DNA of 64,000 nt from Histomonas meleagridis (Eukaryota; Parabasalia; Tritrichomonadida; Dientamoebidae). Below the pieces are notes generated by a model. That model was not told the DNA's origin, did no database searches, and saw only the letters and a program-made list of their open reading frames with translations. The stretch spans positions 2,959,501 through 3,023,500 of the forward strand of contig WSYJ01000186.1 in NCBI GenBank assembly GCA_020186115.1. Direction: 5' to 3'. The first letter of the stretch is position 1; every line of letters begins with the position of its first letter. Position numbers and translations under genes: made by a program. This document shows, in pieces, positions 52,701-61,606 of the stretch.

Positions 52701-53865
52701 TTAAATTAACAAAACCACTTTTGGATAAAGCTTCAATTGAATCTGTTCGAAGTTTACATATTAATAATGAATAATCATTGTTATCAAATGATGATACATC
52801 TTCTGTATATATTATTGAGTTTAGAATTATGTCCCAATATAATGAAACTATTTCTTCATCCATTTCGATGTTAGAAGCAAATAATATTATGGTGTATAAG
52901 AAATCAAATTCATTCGGTTTGGATTTAACTTCTTCTTTTAATTTATTAAATTCATTAAACGTATGAACAATTTCACTTTTTATTTGACTTGTTATTGATG
53001 CTAATAATTTTATGATTTCATTATATGGATAATTTATTACATAGTTAATGGGTTTTAATATGTTTATATCATTAATGTTTAGTTCGGTTTCATACGTATG
53101 AATAAAACTAAATTTTAGACTTGTTTCGAATGATTGAGGTTTATTTAAAATATATTTTGTTTTTTCATGTTTTGGGATCTTAATCGTCGGATCCGTTTCT
53201 TCAAATATTTTAGAGAATAACGAGTTAATAATGATGGAGGTGTTGACTTGAATTGAAATAATCGGCAAAAATTTGGAAAGTCGTGATACTAATATTAAAG
53301 CTGGCTTATCAAGTTGGTTAAGCTTAATAGAGATTTGGACATTGATTTTGTTGGAGTCTTGTTCAGAAATTTGAGACGGATGATTTTTAATAAAATAATC
53401 AAGAGTATCTTCAATAATATTTTCTGATGGTTCTGATGAATCGTTAACATAAGTGGATATAGTAAGAAGAAATAAACTTGTGGCTAAATCTGAATATGAT
53501 GAATTTATTAGATCTGCAAGTAAATATAACACATCTCCAATGATTAGAAAGTTTGTCTTTTTTGAAAATAAATACCATGATATGAACATATAAAAAAATA
53601 CTATAGCAATTAAATCAATTTCATTATCAGTTGTTGAAAGATATTGATGAAAATCTTTAATTATTGTCGGAACAGATGGAAAAATAAAATTCTGCTGTTG
53701 TAGCATTTCATTTGTTAATGGAAATTCAAGTTCTTCAATGTTGATTTTTGGAAATTTTACAGTTTGAAGAAAGTTACAAATTCTTTCGTGTGAAATTTGA
53801 ACATCCATTGATTTGGGAACAGGAATCTCTAAAATAGAAATAGCCAACTGTGAAAACCATTCCAT
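46744..53865 (-). CDS. Giant BEACH-domain protein (2373 aa)
   Basis: The N-terminal ~800 residues are helical, armadillo-like. A concanavalin-A-like beta sandwich follows (about 810-960, KGFSFGFWIFLEPI, TGIWCLVIVS). Another long helical region leads to a PH-BEACH-like module (about 1730-1860). The BEACH domain starts at TNKWIKKEISNFEYLMFINYYCGRT and includes YPFLPWVI, RDLKLPMG, the LIRIEPFTTFHIDFQKGKFD segment, ELTPEFFCCPEIL, LPKWC, and HHWIDLNFGVKQ. WD40 repeats close the protein. This order is that of neurobeachin/LRBA/LYST/WDFY3-type proteins, which act in membrane traffic and lysosome biology. Which subtype cannot be told by eye, and no FYVE domain was seen. The stop reads TAAA. It is divergent from the TBC gene. 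Confidence 0.93.
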   Translation of the reverse strand: MEWFSQLAISILEIPVPKSMDVQISHERICNFLQTVKFPKINIEELEFPLTNEMLQQQNFIFPSVPTIIKDFHQYLSTTDNEIDLIAIVFFYMFISWYLFSKKTNFLIIGDVLYLLADLINSSYSDLATSLFLLTISTYVNDSSEPSENIIEDTLDYFIKNHPSQISEQDSNKINVQISIKLNQLDKPALILVSRLSKFLPIISIQVNTSIIINSLFSKIFEETDPTIKIPKHEKTKYILNKPQSFETSLKFSFIHTYETELNINDINILKPINYVINYPYNEIIKLLASITSQIKSEIVHTFNEFNKLKEEVKSKPNEFDFLYTIILFASNIEMDEEIVSLYWDIILNSIIYTEDVSSFDNNDYSLLICKLRTDSIEALSKSGFVNLSYIINSLFNKPLLFCEVMQRIVLLYSNINENELTKKSFIETISKSLIFMQNLHFISTKDNINIIESTRKSLFLFISNVFLAKGNVWISSNYFVTIFISFLYELPVRSFILDLIHKFLINCKNINDIDQHFINSFENVIIISYPFVPEDEYTNLITSLLRIINETLLHKNDLYVLFKELKSYIYELMYKLNESENSFNLLLQLLQFISFYNDKNINTNDILNGCLHFKDEKYFNELQIKLLQILSFKQNLEIDSILPFNAPKILPVLLQICNNDDDFINVLKTYQKSLISSYENRLFAHEGGLDLYLLECLHKYKEDTIDRSNIIDMILEVLLLIYERISTSIIVQRHLNLLTPINSQMISIYQIHFIKNLSDIFSKINNCPIFYSELSSNCTTICIENIPSYTTKKGFSFGFWIFLEPIKIDLPIILFEISDKTSSKFSLILNDYYLIANLKVIDGVYSNKLQCIPTGIWCLVIVSCKFNDNDEAIISMELRNKKYQCFSVDWTGFIENEPLTMTVCKNINTVNINSCSTFGYLSSFAFLPCNLTRDDIFNWTSNYRLVPKSSYFYITFYETNCDINIETHTQIKDIYVHSNDISFKYELTFADVLINIIKIETLLPLFAQTQVLQTNYDLSSNILELSVDLFLNILNFSPNVIQSLENCIPIISYFLISSINQLITYNLYKKFIYLTQLIQDKNLINLIFNEIILNFDIWDKSSNKIIIYRHWGKILFNEYHEYFDFNKLLSKMPHIDIQSATEISSILVRISDFLFDKENLEFLIGLILSKIDLALVKILLSVLQTIVSQKNYPFITNYLTYLYLLISYNDQDITYLIISIILESNDQVNFRIFSIIQIFPKSICNKELLNRLMDLNNKYLFPLECFIAIQGKLVNEYLKRKKSFNLESLFDYLFCVSLLHENENCIQLIFEFLANSSTDIFKTCLILYIFSYVICNDSLFYPYLEFLFLNSENKKEELISAAHFFILFQNKIKYQNFFLNLFKDSPFLLSENYSNKITDQGKPKKIITVINNMIEYIKSPQDIIFGISITTNNTWKATNAAKLCISELELINNKSPYIYGDIIICSYLLKFDKSHVLNHIKKMHYYTIYAQNPLPFKILEISALRNNIDLGFQNDSNPLLSVDSFEIIHQYTNSQHIIELFKQKKILINEWFNQLPDINDQFKALNSDKIVQKTVSLIDILSTEAVSHYEEIHKNWRKLYLNLSKNIWKNNNENDINLHFKLDTLLCGNLGLPMKMKLNLHFNIHLLASLARDTGSLTEATEMIKGYTQDINEEVIEEIERSNSYIEKKPLKQFDCIYIHQNNDKKSIFSIYSNEITIQHEKKLIQIPINNIKYIQQKYYLTIPKSIEIYLFNHKSYFLIFDNPNIITTIQRNLNIKIINSLTNKNNLNVYTNKWIKKEISNFEYLMFINYYCGRTLNDLSQYPFLPWVINNYKKETFDINDITIYRDLKLPMGSLMPESYNNNTLMYEGYKYFLKSGPICPQCIYKYLIRIEPFTTFHIDFQKGKFDNKNRIFRSMTKCFKSSVFDNCELTPEFFCCPEILINSNHFDLGIDKNNGDVKLPKWCKTSMDLIYLNRKALESNYVSENIHHWIDLNFGVKQKNVETGNVYNKYMYVSNNSEIKDQEEQKHADLLRKQCGQVPIQIFTEPHPIRNNIKCSSLINDILSNLTIIDNAKILKTKFVFKKNKIFSGYFLSVPNQIYIFNFNFKDNNKFIITKNKNYVLNDIQISNNALFIDKSNIIDISIDLRRFNIINFKNKSVKTSRHIFGKINSIVYSSPLIMTIGSDSIVYVWNVSDISKPLFCIESSHQEYISSAISYDFDLVVLGTNDGFLDIVSINKERIIQSINLNEEKPQIIKISKSFGFILIYSIDDKKRTYSLSLYNINGLFLKKVQIKEPIVSMITWESNDAFDYACACTISNKVYAFELYYLDLHEPIFRSNTQISSMHFCKKDQIIVCAHSDGKMTLIPYEYQ

Positions 53866-53954
53866 TTTTAGAAATTAATTGTCATTTGAATATCCGCTTC
53901 ATTGATAACTTTACTTAACATCCAGTATTGGCACTTTTTCGGAAATGAATAAAT

Positions 53955-54034
53955 AACCGCTCAAAAAAAGACTTTTCACTGTGAATTTCGATGAAATAAA
54001 GCACTCAATAATTGAATCGAAATGCGGCCGTTAT
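53955..54034. promoter_or_regulatory. Shared upstream region of BEACH and TBC genes with AACCGCTC and GCCGTTAT
   Basis: AACCGCTC at 53955-53962 and GCCGTTATG at 54026-54034 lie in the 270-bp divergent spacer. GCCGTTAT is identical to the tandem element before the EF-hand gene. Confidence 0.35.
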
Positions 54035-54135
54035 GAAAGAAAAGTCAGTTAACAAAAAAGGGTTTTAATAGAATTACAAAAAGTGTTAAAATTGGTGAAT
54101 ACAAAAAAGTGACAGGAATATAAGCTTGCTTCGAG

Positions 54136-55875
54136 ATGGAAAAAGAAAACCGCATCCATATATGTACTATCGAAATGGCGAGTGAAATAATTTCTGGAAG
54201 GAGAAGAAAAAATCCTGGAACTATATGTTTAACCAAAATAGAAAACAAATTTGAACTTCAATGGGTTCCGATCGAAGGCTATCCTTATCAATTAAACAAT
54301 AATATTTTCCTTTCAGTTAGGACACCAGAAGCAGATGACTGGAATCCAGGGAAACCATTTATTTTTAATTGTCAAGATGCATCATACATAGAGTTTCAAG
54401 AAAATCCATTATCAATCACATTTTATCGTCTTAGTTCAGATGTCTCAAGGAAATTTGAAATTCCAGAGTCTGAATTTTTCTCTGTTGTTTTATTTGTTGA
54501 ACAATTAATCAAAAATGGAATCACTGTTCCTTCGATCAAATACAAATATTCTCTAAAATTCTACAAAAATTGTCGTGCAGATGTTTATTCGTTTGTTCCA
54601 TCTCATATTCAAATGCCAAATAACCCATTTACTATTCTCTCAGATTTTTGGGACGATGTTATCAATTATTTTGATGTTTTACTTGGATATTTATACTCAT
54701 GTAATTCTATTCCTAGAGATCCTGATTTCCCACTTTACGTGGCTGCCGAATCTTCATATTTTCGTGTTGTCAATAAAATTAACAAATATATCGAAAACCT
54801 TCCAAAATACCCCAAAATTAGCGAGGACAACATCTCAGAGGTATTCGATGAGGATGGAAGGGTTAAAGATGAAGATTACTTTCGGAAGAGATTATATCAT
54901 TCTGGCGTAGATTCTAATCTCTTGCCAAAACTTATTCCCCTGATTTTTAACATCCACTCCTTAGGTAGTACCCAACAGGAACGGCAGACTAAAGAAAAAG
55001 AGCTTGAACAAGAATTTAATGTAATTTCGAATCAGGTAAATTCTTTGTTTCCCAAACAAATCAAAAACAACAAAAGGGTTTTTGACATGTGGCATGTTAT
55101 TGCTAACGATGTTTCTCGAACTGATCGCCAAACGATGGCATTTAAACATTCGGATAAAACCGGCCATCGAATGTTAACAAAACTTCTTAAAACCTTTGTA
55201 ATGTATAACCCACCTGTAGGGTATCTTCAAGGGATGAACGATCTCTTTGTCCCCATCATCACAGCTTATTTTCCAGATTGGAACGAAGATGGAGAGCCGA
55301 TAGACTCTATCGGCACGGTTATTGATGTTGACAAATTTATGCATTTAATTTTTTGGTCATTTGAATCAATGATAATTAATACCGGCCATATTAAAATGTT
55401 TGACGATGTTACAGAGTTTTGTAAAAAGCAAATGATCAAAGTTCATCATATGATCGGTAAAATATCACCCGTCATGGAAATTTGGTTAAATCAAAACGGA
55501 CTTAAGAATCCAATATGGTGTTACTCAGACTTTGTTTTAATATTCAAAAGGAGCTTCGAAAATGTTTGGCCTTTATGGATAAGCATTAACATATCTCCAC
55601 AGCCACAAAATTGGTTAACATATACAATGTGCGCTGCATTGATTTTGTCTTTCCATAAGATAATGGAGCTTGTGAACGAGTTTACAAGCGTGGCAATGAG
55701 TGAAAAGGGATTCCAGGAAATGCTGGCTTCTTTGGACCCACAATACATAGCAAATACTGCGTTCTGGATTTATGAAAAATCACCAATGAAATGTGTTAAT
55801 GTAAAACCTGTAAACGAGGTTCAAGCAAAATTCGAATTCTTTGATGCTGATTGTGTCTGTTGTATTAGTGATTAA
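54136..55875 (+). CDS. TBC-domain Rab GTPase-activating protein (TBC1D15/17-like)
   Basis: This 579-residue protein has an N-terminal region of about 300 residues, similar in size to the DUF3548-type region of TBC1D15/17 and yeast Gyp7, and a TBC domain from about 310. The dual fingers are present: the arginine finger I322-x-x-D325-x-x-R328 (VIANDVSRTDR) and the glutamine finger Y363-L-Q365 (GYLQGMNDL). Later motifs include LIFWSFESMI and the helix pair around YSDFVLIFKRSF and WPLWISI, so catalytic competence is likely. Such proteins accelerate GTP hydrolysis by endosomal/mitochondrial Rabs, commonly Rab7. The C-terminus ends in a Cys-rich DADCVCCISD, of unknown meaning. The stop reads TAAA. 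Confidence 0.93.
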   Translation: MEKENRIHICTIEMASEIISGRRRKNPGTICLTKIENKFELQWVPIEGYPYQLNNNIFLSVRTPEADDWNPGKPFIFNCQDASYIEFQENPLSITFYRLSSDVSRKFEIPESEFFSVVLFVEQLIKNGITVPSIKYKYSLKFYKNCRADVYSFVPSHIQMPNNPFTILSDFWDDVINYFDVLLGYLYSCNSIPRDPDFPLYVAAESSYFRVVNKINKYIENLPKYPKISEDNISEVFDEDGRVKDEDYFRKRLYHSGVDSNLLPKLIPLIFNIHSLGSTQQERQTKEKELEQEFNVISNQVNSLFPKQIKNNKRVFDMWHVIANDVSRTDRQTMAFKHSDKTGHRMLTKLLKTFVMYNPPVGYLQGMNDLFVPIITAYFPDWNEDGEPIDSIGTVIDVDKFMHLIFWSFESMIINTGHIKMFDDVTEFCKKQMIKVHHMIGKISPVMEIWLNQNGLKNPIWCYSDFVLIFKRSFENVWPLWISINISPQPQNWLTYTMCAALILSFHKIMELVNEFTSVAMSEKGFQEMLASLDPQYIANTAFWIYEKSPMKCVNVKPVNEVQAKFEFFDADCVCCISD

Positions 55876-56060
55876 AAAATCGAAAATAATTTTTTTAAAA
55901 ACATTCGGGTGGCATTGAGATTTATTATTAATTATTAATTTATTGAGAGAAAATAATGAAATTTTTAAGTTATTTCGAATTAAAATTGAAAATATTCAAT
56001 TTAAACGAGTTTTAAAAATCAAAACAATATATGAAAATAATTATATCATAATTGTTTTGT

Positions 56061-56160
56061 ACAGCACTTATGTATGCAGCTTCTGAAAATAGAGTCGAAA
56101 TTGCCAAAGCTCTTTTGGAAATAAAAGGTATCAATCTTCTTGAAATGTTATCAATCTTAA
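56061..56160 (+). pseudogene. Single orphan ankyrin module (locus F)
   Basis: One module (TALMYAASENRVEIAKALLEIKG) begins directly after a T-rich stretch, as the array modules do, and is followed by sequence with no further module. A 16-T tract lies at 56200-56215. There is no associated N-terminal domain. Confidence 0.55.
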
Positions 56161-56215
56161 TATTACGAATATTTTTTTGTTTTTATCAATGTTTGTTGTT
56201 TTTTTTTTTTTTTTT

Positions 56216-57516
56216 AAATTCACTTCAAATAGCAAGACTTCATATAATATTTTGAAGATTGTACTTGTTTGGGATGTTTCGGACGTCAGTTTTTGCGTGG
56301 ACTTTAAAATATATATATAAAAGTATCCACACCTAATTGCTTATTTAATCAATATTAATAAGATAACTTATTTTAGCGTACCTAACATGTACGAGTCACA
56401 TTCACAACAATCAACATAAAAACCTTACCGTTTCGATCAATATTAATCAGCAATGGTATCTTTGGTGTCTCACATAACATGTACATACCCCCCCAATTCC
56501 CAGCAACATAATCACGAATGATAAAGTTGATGCACAATAAATTTCAACAAGAATTCAAAATATTCTACATTATTTATAAACAACATTGCTTTTTATTTTT
56601 TTGTGATACAAATAAAATTTTTAACATGAGGCTCCTGTTCATGAACAGCAAATTTTAATGTATGAAATGTAGACATTGAAAAAAGAGGTTGTACGGATTG
56701 CATGAATTTGCTGCTTTAACGAAGAGCAGGCTTTAAAGTTTCAGTTGAAAATTTATGATTAATCATATGTATGAATGTTGCTTGACATGAAAGATTAAAA
56801 AAAATGATGGAATTGGAAAATTTTGGAACTGAAATATTGCGCTTTTTATAGATTATTTTTGGTTGAGTTAAGTAATTTTATGTTTTGAAAATTTATGGTG
56901 ATTTTTAATCTCTGTTGTGAATTCCGAAGTTCTTTAAGCTGAGCTTGTTTTTCAAGATGGAATTTTCAATGTAAGCAGTATTAAGTAATTCTTTTAAGTT
57001 TAATTTCATTTTGTATTGCTGATATTTGCTCCATATATCCCTACCATTTCTGGTTCGTATTGATTTATTGCTTTCAAATAAAATTTTTAAATTATACATA
57101 TCATTTTCTTCCTTGACTTAGTATGCATAAAAGAGTTTTATCTTATCATTTTTTAACGTCTTTTGAAGCAACACATAAAACATGCAAAAATGGTCTTATA
57201 CTCTCATTTTTTCCTCATTACACAAATGTTGGTTCTTATAACAGTTGTAAATTTTCTTTAAAATATTAATTTGCAATATCAAATTTGTTAACAAAATATT
57301 GTTTTCGTAATATTCTCAATTTCGATAAAACAAGATATACCTTCATTTAGAAATGAACCATTAATCAAGTAAGTGAAGTAATATCATATGCCATTTAAAG
57401 GAATTTAATTTTACATTTTGGTTAACAAATTATGTTACTTCAAACCATTTTATAAACAACGTTTAATTTAAAAAATATTGGATACTTATTGTGAAAGTTG
57501 TTTTATTTAAATAGAT
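56216..57516. other. Intergenic region, no gene seen
   Basis: About 1.3 kb of AT-rich DNA with only chance ORFs (for example minus 57099-56905). No RNA gene or repeat was recognised. Confidence 0.45.
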
Positions 57517-57528
57517 TTCTTTTTGTAT

Positions 57529-59754
57529 TTAATCTATTGCACCCTTCTCACGAAGTAATTCAATTATTTCAGTATAATCATTATCCTCTGCACATTTTAG
57601 TGCTGTTTCAAATATTTTACACAAATTCCAAACATAAATTTGAAACATAAAATTTTAGCAATAAATTTTAAACAAAATATTTAAATATCTTTAGCATTGA
57701 TGTCAATTTGTTTTTGTTTAATGAGTAATTTAACTAATTCAATTTGACCATTTTCTTGTAAAGTAATGAGAGCTGTTTTAAATAATATAAATAATTTCCA
57801 AATATTATTTTGAAATATCAAATTATTAAAATGAATTTTAAATAAAACAAATCAATATTTTTAGCATTAATATCAATTCCTTTTTGTTCAAGAAGTAATT
57901 TAACTATTTCAATATATTTTTTTTCAGATGCAATTATAAGTGTTGTTTTAAATAATATAAATAATTTCCAAATATTATTTTAAAATATCAAATTATTAAA
58001 ATGAATTTTAAATAAAACAAATCAATATTTTTAGCATTAATATCAATTCCTTCTTGTTCAAGAAGTAATTTAACTATTTCTGTATGACCTTTTGAAGATG
58101 CATAAATAAGTGCTGTTTCAAATAATATAAATAATTTCCAAATATTATTTGGAAATATCAAATTATTAAAATGAATTTTAAATAAAACAAATCAATATTT
58201 TTAGCATTAACATCAATTCCTTTTTGTTCAAGAAGTAATTTAACTATTTCTGTATTACCTTTTACAGATGCTAAAATAAGTGCTGTCTCAAATAACATAA
58301 ATAAATTTCAAATATTATTTTGAAATATCAAATTATTAAAATGAATTTTAAATAAAACAAATAAATATCTTTAGCTTTAATATCAATTCCTTTTTGTTCA
58401 AGAAGTAATTTAACTATTTCTGTATGACCATTTGAAGATGCAATTATAAGTGCTGTTTTAAATAATTTAAATAATTTCCAAATATTATTTTGAAATATCA
58501 AATTATTAAAATAAATATAAAACAAAACAAATCAATATTTTTAGCATTAATATCAATTCCTTCTTGTTCAAGAAGTAATTTAACTATTTCTGTATGACCA
58601 TTTGAAGATGCAATTATAAGTGCTGTTTTAAATAATTTAAATAATTTCCAAATATTATTTTGAAATATTAAAATATTCAAATAAATTTTATTTTTAGCGT
58701 TAATATCAATTTCTTTTTGTTTAAGTAAAAATAAAAATAGTTTGATATTTATAATGTCTTTTTGGACAAATAAATACAAATTGTTAAGATTATTGGTAAA
58801 GAAATAAAATGATTCTTGAAATTTTCCTAATTTATTTTCATAAAGATAATGAAAAATATCATTTTTATGAAATTTCATTGCTGCTTCATATGCACCTTCA
58901 AATGTTGAATGATTTTGTTCACATAAATGAATAATCTCGAGATTTTCACCTGCAATTGCATATTTTCCTGTATTTTTTACTTTTGCACCATTCATAAGTA
59001 AATATTTAAAACAATTAATTGATCCAAAAAATGCTGCATAATCAATTAATGTAACATCTTCTTTATTAATAAATGAACATCTTTCATAAAGTGAAGGTTC
59101 AATTGTTTGATTAAAATTAAAATTTGTTTGTGATGATATTTCTTGAAGTTTTTTAATATCATCACTTCGAATTACTGTTGATATTTTATTCGGATTATGC
59201 CCGAATTCAATATATTTCTTATGAAGTTCCCAATTATTCTTTTCAAGATCTTTTATATTTTGAATGAAATAAAGAAAAAATGGTATGATATTTATTGTCT
59301 TTAATTGGTTTAATGCTTCATTCGATAAATAATGCGCAAAATAAAAAGTTTTCATGCATAAGATAAAATTTGTATTAATCATATTTAATTCAATCATTTT
59401 TCCTAGTAAAAAATAAGATTCTTCAGTATTTAAGTATCGAAGATACTTCGAAAATGTATGAATTATTTCGTATTTTTTATTGAATTCTTTTTCTTTATTC
59501 TCAAGTTCTTCCATGAATTTAAGATATATATGAGAATCTTTAATTTGTGATTGAAATAATGAATAAGTAAATTTGCATATAACTATATTGAAATCATACG
59601 AGATATTGTTATGAGATAAATCAATAATCGATTTAATTGTTTCTTGTATATTGTCTTCTCTTAGATTAAAAATAATTTCTTCAAGTGATTCATAGAATGC
59701 TCCAAAGCCAACATTAGAACAATTAAGATGTTCTATTGTATTGTTGTTATCCAT
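57529..59754 (-). CDS. DUF3447-type ankyrin gene split into 170-nt modules (locus B)
   Basis: From the ATG at 59754 a 418-codon frame covers the family N-terminus (FYESLEEIIFNLRED), the DUF3447-like region (FNQTIEPSLYERCSF, YAAFFGSINCFKYLLMNG, EIIHLCEQNHSTF) and the first ankyrin modules. A 63-nt spacer (58627-58689) is read through in frame. The frame stops at 58498 inside the next spacer. Seven modules follow, at 58537-58626, 58367-58456, 58197-58286, 58027-58116, 57857-57946, 57687-57776 and 57529-57606. All are open in the ankyrin frame, and the last ends LLREKGAID followed by TAA at 57529-57531. A clean terminal repeat and six uniform spacers favour a working gene whose spacers are removed, but splice sites are not canonical. 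Confidence 0.6.
57607..58689 (-). repeat. 170-nt ankyrin module + 80-nt spacer array (locus B)
   Basis: Module starts on the plus strand are 57517 (equivalent), 57687, 57857, 58027, 58197, 58367 and 58537, each exactly 170 apart. The spacers are 57607-57686, 57777-57856, 57947-58026, 58117-58196, 58287-58366 and 58457-58536, all 80 nt. On the coding strand each begins ATTGAT or a close variant and carries TTTGG at positions 55-59, or a near match. Confidence 0.9.
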
Positions 59755-60942
59755 TCTAAAGCTTGTTTTTAAAAAAAATGTCTAGTTAAAAAATGCCAAC
59801 AATTTTTTGAATGGCTCAGTCCGACCAGATATAAGCTGAATATAAACATCTCGAAAATAAGGTAACAATTTTTAATATGATTCTAAATAAATATTAAACT
59901 CATATTGTTTTTTAATATTTCGCATTTTGATAATATTTTCATATAATAATTGCTTGAATAATACATTGATAATTTCATTACGATATTTCGATTGAGTGGT
60001 GTAAAAATATCGGGAAATCGTATTTCCACGGCGAAAACGGTCTCCAGAGCCCCATTAACACATTAACAACGAGTCGAACATACATTCATTAAGTATGCAC
60101 CTATCTTATTTATACATTTGGGACTTGTTCATACATTTAATACACCATGTTTAGTCACCTGATTCTTATTCACTCATTTAATACAACTTTTAATCATTTA
60201 ATAATATTTATTCTTTTAGCACATATTTCTTTTTCTTTTGATGCTCATATATGAGGATAGATATCTATTTAATACCCCCTATTGAGTCATTTAATCCATC
60301 TTCCTCATTCATTTGCATCTCATTTAATATTTCTTTAGATTTTATTTATTCATTTAATATATCATGTTTATTCAACTGCATGCTAATGTGCTTCAATTAA
60401 TTTTATTTGTGCCTCGTTTAGTTGTTTGTATCTATTATTAAAACCCATTTATTCAAGTTAATAAAAATTAGGAAACTCATTTCTAGTTTTTTATTTTTTT
60501 TATCTTATTATGCTGAATCATTCTCAATTTGAGAATTGAATGCAAATAGACGTTTATTTTGAACTTAAAATTCAAGTAAACTATTGAATTAAAGTATATA
60601 CTGAAAATAATTTAGGTATCATAAGCCATTATTTTTACAAATAAAATACATAAAGTATTTGATGATAATTAATAAAGATATTTGAATTTAAAAAAATTAT
60701 AAAAACCGTTTTGTTTCAATGAAACATTCATATAAAAATAGATTCCTTTCTAATGATTGAAAAATCGAAAATCGTTTTTTTAAAAAACATGAGGGGAACG
60801 GGTTATTATTTCAATTTTCAATTGTGGTGATGTGATAAATTTTCGTGAACAGACATGTCAAATCATACTGTTTTCAGATTAATTAAAAGTTTAGATCTTT
60901 TTCATATTTTCAAAAAGCTTTTTGAATTGACTTTGATCGAAT
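59755..60942. other. Intergenic region with recurrent TCATTTAATA motifs
   Basis: AT-rich DNA upstream of the locus B ankyrin gene. Between about 60130 and 60375 the word CATTTAAT(A) recurs at least six times at irregular spacing. AACGGTC lies at 60036-60042. No ORF was recognised. Confidence 0.4.
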
Positions 60943-60979
60943 TTGAAAAGTGGAGTGATCTTCTTTTCTTTTTATATGA

Positions 60980-61280
60980 TGATCCATGTACCTAATGATG
61001 ATACGACTATCATAAACACAGGAGATAAAAATTTAAATTATTCAACAACCTGCTTGAAATTCCTAATTAAACTTGAGAAAATTATATTCCGTTTAACATG
61101 GTTGAAGAAAACTTCGAGGCGTCAGTTAAAAAAGTATTGAGATTATTCGATTTAAATTTTCCAAATACATTTAATGTTATTTTAAGTAACATAGTTTATA
61201 ATGCATTTTCATCACCAAAACATGAATTTGATATTTACTTAAATTTTTTAAAAACACTTCAAACAAAAGAAGAAGAAGTT
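60980..61280 (+). pseudogene. N-terminal fragment of a DUF3447 ankyrin gene (locus G)
   Basis: The fragment resembles the first ~100 residues of the other copies: LEKIIFRL, then KVLRLFDLNFPNTFNVILSNIVYNAF and YLNFLKTLQTKEEEVW. A frameshift lies near 61098. Similarity ends abruptly near 61280, where sequence of a Rab relic on the opposite strand begins. Confidence 0.55.
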
Positions 61281-61606
61281 TGGAATCGGGTTCGGGAATA
61301 TTATTTTCATTTGCATTTGAATTCAAATACTTTTCTGCAATAGTTTGGAACATCGCATCAATTCCATAATTATGCAAAATGCGTTTGCGCTTGTTTCGAA
61401 ATACTTAATGTTTTCATCAATCTTTTCCATAACTTCATCGTATGTGATTTCGCGTTGGAGATCGTTCATGTTTCCACATAAAGCAATTATTGTGCCTTCG
61501 TATGTATTATTCTTTATTTGCCTATACCATTCTCCTATAGAATTAAACGATTCTTTCGCAAGCGGAACCGTTGGGTCAAGATGTCCAAGTGCAAAAAATA
61601 TTATTT
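61250..61606 (-). pseudogene. Rab GTPase fragment
   Basis: On the minus strand a frame reads LAKESFNSIGEWYRQIKN, then GTIIALCGNMNDLQRE (G4 region, NMND for NKxD) and KYFETSANA (G5). After a frameshift it continues NYGIDAMFQTIAEKYL, the last Rab helix. The P-loop and switch regions are missing, so this is a 3' fragment. It is fused tail-to-tail with the ankyrin fragment on the plus strand. Confidence 0.6.

Noticed and set aside
56905-57099. 64-codon minus-strand ORF
   Set aside because: Lys/Asn/Leu-rich chance frame with no start signal or similarity.
57607-58536. Ordinary GT-AG introns in the ankyrin spacers
   Set aside because: The only ACAG near the 3' end belongs to the Thr-Ala codons and is absent where the module begins ACG CCA or ACA CCA. 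Several spacers contain no GT near the 5' end, and GT-AG removal gives the wrong phase.
57607-58536. Ribosomal bypassing with matched take-off and landing codons
   Set aside because: The codon before the spacer is usually AAT or GAT, but the codon before the landing site varies (AAA, CGT, ATA, ACT, TGG), so no matched pair exists. Not excluded for another mechanism.
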